Shown here one piece after another: positions 12,313-16,082 of a stretch of 16,082 nucleotides of DNA. The translations under genes were made by a program, and so were the position numbers. Source of the DNA: JBCCMB01 sp039026555 (lineage in GTDB: Bacteria > Pseudomonadota > Alphaproteobacteria > Caulobacterales > Hyphomonadaceae); assembly GCA_039026555.1 (NCBI GenBank), contig JBCCMB010000056.1, positions 1 to 16,082 on the forward strand, read 5' to 3'. Every line of letters starts with the position of its first letter. Within the stretch, counting starts at the first letter, position 1. Below the pieces are notes generated by a model that saw nothing but the letters and a program-made list of their open reading frames with translations, was not told the origin of the DNA and did no database searches.

Positions 12313-14049
12313 ATGGCGAGATTTTTGAGACAGATTGGCGCAGCCTTGTGTCTTGTGTCGAAAGAGGGGGAGCCGTCCGTCGGCGCGGAAGTGTCGCGCA
12401 AAGTGGTGGCTGTGAATGCATTTTGCTTGGGCCTTTTGCTCGCGACGGCGGCTTTGGGCGGCTGGCAGACCGCGAAAATCGGCCGGCATTTCGAAGAATT
12501 GGTGAAGGAGGACATTCCGCTCACCAACGCCACGGCCGCAATCACCGTGCACCAATTGGAGCAGGCGGTCGAATTTGAGAAGGCCGTCCGCTATGGCGAG
12601 CTTGCGATTTTGGATATGGCCGAATGGGGCAAGTTCGAGACGGCGGTCGAACATTTCGAAAAGCTCGCCGTCCAAGTCGATGACGAGTTGGACGAGGCGA
12701 AAGCGATCGCGCTGCAAGGCATCGACCTCGCCTATGACGCCGAGGGTCGCCAAGTGTTTGAACAGGTGAGCCGTGAAATCGCAAACATCGCCGATACTCA
12801 CAAAACCTATGATGAGCACGCGCTGGAAGTGTTCGCCGTGATCGAGGCCGGTGATATTGTGGAGGCCGAGCGATTGGCCGCGCAAGTCGAAGCCGAAGAG
12901 ACCATGCTTGACCGCCAATTGACCGCGTTGATGACGAAGGTTGGCGGATTCACGCAAAAAGCGGCTGTCGAAACGGCGCAGGCCGAAAAAGATACCGTGA
13001 TGATGCTGGCCATAGGCGCGGCGCTGTCGCTCTCATTCGGACTTCTGGGCTCCATGTTTGTTGTGCGCAGCTTCATCTACAAGCCGCTGGTTGCGGCGGA
13101 GACGCAGCGCCTTCGCCAGGAAGCCGAGCGCTTAGAGGCCGAAGCCGCCGAGAAACAGCGTCTGGAAGAGAAAGCTGAAGAAGAAGCGCAGAAACAAAAA
13201 CGCGCTGCGGCTGTGGCTGCAATGATTGAGACGTTTGATTCAAAGGCGCGCGGCGTGATCGAATTGGTCGCAGCGGCGGCGACCGAATTGCAATCGACCG
13301 CACAGGCCATGTCGGCGTCCGCCCAACAAGCCAGCGAGCAAACGAGCCTGGTCGCAACAGTATCGGAAACCTCTTCCGCCAATGTCCAGGCGGTGGCGGC
13401 GGCCACAGAAGAGTTGACCGCCTCAATCGACGAAATCAGCAATCAAGTTGGATCGTCGAGCCAAATCACCGGCGATGCGGCGGATCAGGCGCGCGCCACC
13501 AATGTTCAAGTCGAAATGCTTGCAACGTCCGCGCAGAAAATCGGCGAAGTGGTGACGATTATTTCCGACATCGCGGAGCAGACCAATTTGCTGGCGCTGA
13601 ACGCCACCATTGAGGCGGCGCGCGCGGGCGAATTGGGCAAAGGCTTCGCTGTCGTGGCGACCGAGGTGAAAGCGCTCGCGGATCAAACCGCGAAAGCGAC
13701 GCAGGAGATCGAAAGTCAGGTCAAAGAGATCCAATCCGCAACGGGCGAGACTGTGTCCGCCATTCGCAACATCGCTGATACCATCGGCGAGGCGAACGCC
13801 ATTGCGGGCACCGTCGCGTCCGCCGCGCACCAGCAACAAAAAGCCACTCAGGAAATCGCCGACAGCACGCAGCGCCTTGTCGCCGGCACGGGAGAAGTGT
13901 CTGAGAACATTGCGGGCGTCGCCCAGGTGTCGAGCGAAACCGGCCAATCTGCGGGACAAGTCTTAGAGGCGGCCAGTGAATTGTCTCGACAAGCGGAAGT
14001 CTTGCAGATGGAAGTCGGCCAATTCTTGGAGGATGTTCGCGCCGCCTAG
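12313..14049 (+). CDS. Methyl-accepting chemotaxis protein with coiled-coil linker instead of HAMP
   Basis: A 578-residue inner-membrane chemoreceptor. TM1 is about 31-50. The periplasmic sensor (about 51-228) is all-helical, like a four-helix bundle. TM2 is about 229-251. The usual HAMP pattern is missing. After KPL a long charged helix rich in Glu, Lys, Arg and Ala (about 262-300) leads to the signalling domain. The hairpin tip that contacts CheA/CheW is IAEQTNLLALNATIEAARAG (420-439), continuing to GKGFAVVATEVKALA. Flanking helices supply methylation sites. There is no NWETF-type CheR tail. GGAGA lies 8 nt before the ATG. The stop TAG overlaps the stop of convergent pntB in the shared sequence CTAG. 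Confidence 0.93.
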   Translation: MARFLRQIGAALCLVSKEGEPSVGAEVSRKVVAVNAFCLGLLLATAALGGWQTAKIGRHFEELVKEDIPLTNATAAITVHQLEQAVEFEKAVRYGELAILDMAEWGKFETAVEHFEKLAVQVDDELDEAKAIALQGIDLAYDAEGRQVFEQVSREIANIADTHKTYDEHALEVFAVIEAGDIVEAERLAAQVEAEETMLDRQLTALMTKVGGFTQKAAVETAQAEKDTVMMLAIGAALSLSFGLLGSMFVVRSFIYKPLVAAETQRLRQEAERLEAEAAEKQRLEEKAEEEAQKQKRAAAVAAMIETFDSKARGVIELVAAAATELQSTAQAMSASAQQASEQTSLVATVSETSSANVQAVAAATEELTASIDEISNQVGSSSQITGDAADQARATNVQVEMLATSAQKIGEVVTIISDIAEQTNLLALNATIEAARAGELGKGFAVVATEVKALADQTAKATQEIESQVKEIQSATGETVSAIRNIADTIGEANAIAGTVASAAHQQQKATQEIADSTQRLVAGTGEVSENIAGVAQVSSETGQSAGQVLEAASELSRQAEVLQMEVGQFLEDVRAA

Positions 14050-15488
14050 AGCGCTTTGACGATCGCTTCGACCATTTTCTTAGCATCGTCCAACAACATC
14101 ATCGTGTTGTCGCGATAGAAGAGATCATTGCCGACGCCCGAATAGCCCGAGGCCAATGAGCGCTTAATGAACATGGTCGTTCCGGCGTTCCACACTTCCA
14201 ATACGGGCATGCCGAAAATGGGGGAGGAGGGGTCTTCCTTCGCGCCGGGATTGGTGACGTCATTTGCGCCGATCACGAAGGCTACTTCGGCTTGTTTGAA
14301 GGTCGGGTTGATGTCGTCCATCTCATGGATCTCGTCGTATGGCACTTGGGCTTCCGCCAGAAGCACGTTCATATGGCCGGGCATGCGGCCTGCGACCGGA
14401 TGGATGGCGTAGGCGACGTCCACGCCTTCGTCTTTTAAGCGATCCGCCATTTCTTTCAGCGCGTGTTGCGCTTGCGCCACCGCCATGCCGTAGCCGGGAA
14501 CGATGATGACTTTGGTGGCGTTCTTCAGGATGAAGGCGGCGTCGTCCGCCGATCCGATTTTGACCGGTCGGTCGTCATTGTCGGCCCGCGCCGCCGCGCC
14601 GCCGCCATCATCCGCGCCGAACCCGCCGGCGATCACCGAGATGAAGGACCGGTTCATGGCCTTGCACATGATATAGGACAGGATCGCGCCCGACGCGCCG
14701 ACGATGGCGCCGACCACGATGAGCGCGAAATTCGACAAGGTGAAGCCCAAAGCCGCCGCCGCCCAACCGGAATAAGAATTCAGCATGGAGATTACGACGG
14801 GCATGTCTGCGCCGCCGATCGGGATGACCAGCGTGACGCCGGCGACCAAGGCGAGACCGGCGATCATCCAAATCAGATAGCCGCCGCCGGATTGCGCAAG
14901 CGGGGAGTTTGCGAACACCACGATCAAGGCGACCAGACCGATCGCGATGGAGGCGTTCAACCAATGTCTTGCGGGCAGCAAGATCGGCGATCCGGAAATC
15001 GAACCGTTGAGCTTTAGCGCCGCAATCACTGATCCGGAGAAAGTGACCGCGCCGACAGCTGTTGAGAGCGACATCTCCACCAAAGAGCGTGAGGCCATCG
15101 CGCCATTATCGCCGATCAAGCCGAAAGACGCCGGGGCGTAGAATGCGGCCAGCGACACCAGCAGGGACGCCATACCGCCTAATCCGTTGAACATGCCCAC
15201 CATTTGCGGCATCGCCGTCATCGGCGCCTTCGTGGCGAGCAGCGCGCCAATTCCGCCGCCGATCAACACGCCGGACAAGATGATTGCGATGGTGAGCGGG
15301 TCTGCAACCAGCGCGTCGTGGACCAAGAACAGCGTCGTGCCGGCGGCCAGCGCCATGCCGATCATGCCCAGCCTGTTGCCTGCGCGCGCTGTTTCTGGGC
15401 TGGAAAGTCCGCGGATGGAAAAGATGAACAGAACCGCCGATACGAGGTAAAGGCTGGCGGCTATGTTGATAGAGATTTGGTCGGTCAT
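14046..15488 (-). CDS. pntB: NAD(P) transhydrogenase subunit beta
   Basis: A 480-residue beta subunit of the proton-translocating transhydrogenase, which makes NADPH from NADH using the proton gradient. The N-terminal two thirds are about nine membrane helices (for example ASLYLVSAVLFIFSIRG). The C-terminal domain binds NADP(H), with IIVPGYGMAVAQAQH, GRMPGHMNVLLAEA, FVIGANDVTNPGA and a final SGYSGVGNDLFY loop. The ATG at 15488 matches the family start (MTDQISINIA). The frame is open for 11 more codons, which are Arg-rich and unlike the family. pntAB lies 79 nt upstream on the same strand. The stop overlaps that of the MCP gene. Confidence 0.97.
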   Translation of the reverse strand: MTDQISINIAASLYLVSAVLFIFSIRGLSSPETARAGNRLGMIGMALAAGTTLFLVHDALVADPLTIAIILSGVLIGGGIGALLATKAPMTAMPQMVGMFNGLGGMASLLVSLAAFYAPASFGLIGDNGAMASRSLVEMSLSTAVGAVTFSGSVIAALKLNGSISGSPILLPARHWLNASIAIGLVALIVVFANSPLAQSGGGYLIWMIAGLALVAGVTLVIPIGGADMPVVISMLNSYSGWAAAALGFTLSNFALIVVGAIVGASGAILSYIMCKAMNRSFISVIAGGFGADDGGGAAARADNDDRPVKIGSADDAAFILKNATKVIIVPGYGMAVAQAQHALKEMADRLKDEGVDVAYAIHPVAGRMPGHMNVLLAEAQVPYDEIHEMDDINPTFKQAEVAFVIGANDVTNPGAKEDPSSPIFGMPVLEVWNAGTTMFIKRSLASGYSGVGNDLFYRDNTMMLLDDAKKMVEAIVKAL

Positions 15489-15567
15489 GGCGGACTTCTT
15501 TCGGCGGGGTTGCGGCCCCAAGGCGGCGGCGCATTCCTATGCGGCGCGATGATATGCAATGGACGCG

Positions 15568-15987
15568 CTATGTGTCTGCGGCGGGTTTGTCTTTCTTCTT
15601 GTACATCGCCAGCATGCGCTGGGTGACCATGAAGCCACCGAAGATGTTGATGCAAGCCAGACCCACGGCGGCGGCGCCTAGGCCTCTGGCGATCCACACT
15701 TGATCGGTTGGCGGCGCGGTTTGACCGTCAACAAGATGCATGGCGGCCGCAGCGACGATTGCGCCGACGACGACGACGGCGGAAATCGCGTTCGTGACGG
15801 ACATGAGCGGCGTATGAAGCGCCGGCGTCACCGCCCACACCACATAATATCCGACAAAGGCGGCTAACACGAAGATAGCGATCCGGAAGATGAAGGGATC
15901 AACAGCGGCCTGGCCAGTGGCGGCCAGCGCGGGCGATGTCGCAAGAAGGGCGGCGATTAAAGCGTAGCCGGCGCGTTTCAGCATCAT
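15568..15987 (-). CDS. pntAB: NAD(P) transhydrogenase subunit alpha, membrane part (alpha-2)
   Basis: A 139-residue membrane subunit of the split alpha chain found in many Alphaproteobacteria. A signal-like N-terminus (residues 2-23, ALIAALLATSPALAA) precedes the conserved core: DPFIFRIAIFVLAAFVGYYVVW, then ALHTPLMSVTNAISAVVVVGA, then the last helix with NIFGGFMVTQRMLAMY. It forms part of the proton channel with PntB. GAGGAG (complement of 15993-15998) lies 5 nt before the first ATG and 8 nt before the second (15984), so either could be used. The preceding gene's stop overlaps this binding site, pointing to translational coupling. Confidence 0.95.
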   Translation of the reverse strand: MMLKRAGYALIAALLATSPALAATGQAAVDPFIFRIAIFVLAAFVGYYVVWAVTPALHTPLMSVTNAISAVVVVGAIVAAAAMHLVDGQTAPPTDQVWIARGLGAAAVGLACINIFGGFMVTQRMLAMYKKKDKPAADT

Positions 15988-15996
15988 AACAACTCC

Positions 15997-16082
15997 TCAG
16001 CTCGCTTTTGCGAACACATAACGCGCGCCGACCAAGATCATGGCGATCGCCAACCCCGAAACAATCGCGCCGCTCAAATCCA
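15997..16082 (-). CDS. C-terminal end of a small membrane protein upstream of pntAB (partial)
   Basis: The frame is open to the window edge, giving 27 residues with one hydrophobic helix (AIVSGLAIAMILVGARYVF) and a short basic tail ending in TGA. It does not look like the soluble C-terminus expected of PntAA, so a separate small membrane protein may lie between pntAA and pntAB. Its stop overlaps the ribosome binding site of pntAB. The family cannot be named from this fragment. Confidence 0.5.
   Translation of the reverse strand, partial: DLSGAIVSGLAIAMILVGARYVFAKAS

Noticed and set aside
12271..12957. 228-residue frame antisense to the chemoreceptor
   Set aside because: It is open only because of the codon pattern of the MCP on the other strand. 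The product is rich in His, Arg and Leu repeats without a domain.
14463..15017. 184-residue plus-strand frame within pntB
   Set aside because: A shadow of pntB, with a highly charged RRDDR-type composition and no start signal.
1..16082. tRNA, rRNA, CRISPR array or prophage genes
   Set aside because: I saw no cloverleaf, no regularly spaced repeats of CRISPR type and no phage structural genes on reading both strands.

Overview
The window looks like the chromosome of an alphaproteobacterium, probably near Caulobacterales/Hyphomonadaceae. The main evidence is a GapR (DUF2312) gene, a 41-residue cysteine-poor L36, a fused MnmC, a motA with no adjacent motB, a split-subunit transhydrogenase (separate pntAB and pntB), and candidate promoters with TTG(A/T)CG -35 boxes. 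Genes are GC-rich and tightly packed. I cannot name the genus.

Layout: 1-373 (+) holds the tail of an unknown gene and a PspB-like membrane protein. 382-3258 (-) holds mnmC (tRNA wobble uridine modification) and motA (flagellar stator). 3530-4807 (+) is an MFS transporter. 4814-6349 is a 1,536-bp segment carrying two small membrane-protein genes (-) and short structured repeats. 6358-7707 (-) is a lytic transglycosylase. 7946-8709 (+) is rpmJ and a HAD phosphatase. 8710-9147 is largely non-coding. 9148-11569 (+) runs from a TPR protein and an alpha/beta hydrolase to gapR and a conserved unknown gene. 11776-14049 (+) is an outer-membrane protein and a chemotaxis receptor. 14046-16082 (-) is pntB, pntAB and the end of a small membrane protein.

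The most interesting region is 4796-6367. The 18-bp sequence cctgcggtttagccgccg occurs at the 3' end of the MFS gene and again at the 3' end of the convergent lytic transglycosylase gene, and each copy contains that gene's stop codon. Removing one copy and the DNA between them restores a tail-to-tail junction with overlapping stops, like the intact MCP/pntB junction at 14046-14049. The segment therefore looks like a clean insertion with a duplicated or recombined 18-bp core. Inside it, each gene is followed at once by a 61-nt structured repeat. The two repeats are identical at 47 of 61 positions without gaps, have self-complementary ends and an inner stem with a compensatory change, and point the same way. 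A related, rearranged copy precedes the first gene. This gene-plus-repeat arrangement resembles a small cassette array, but the repeats do not fit the integron attC consensus.

The remaining genes are mostly housekeeping or envelope functions: motility (motA, MCP), NADPH supply (pnt), cell-wall turnover, ribosome and nucleoid (rpmJ, gapR) and tRNA modification (mnmC).
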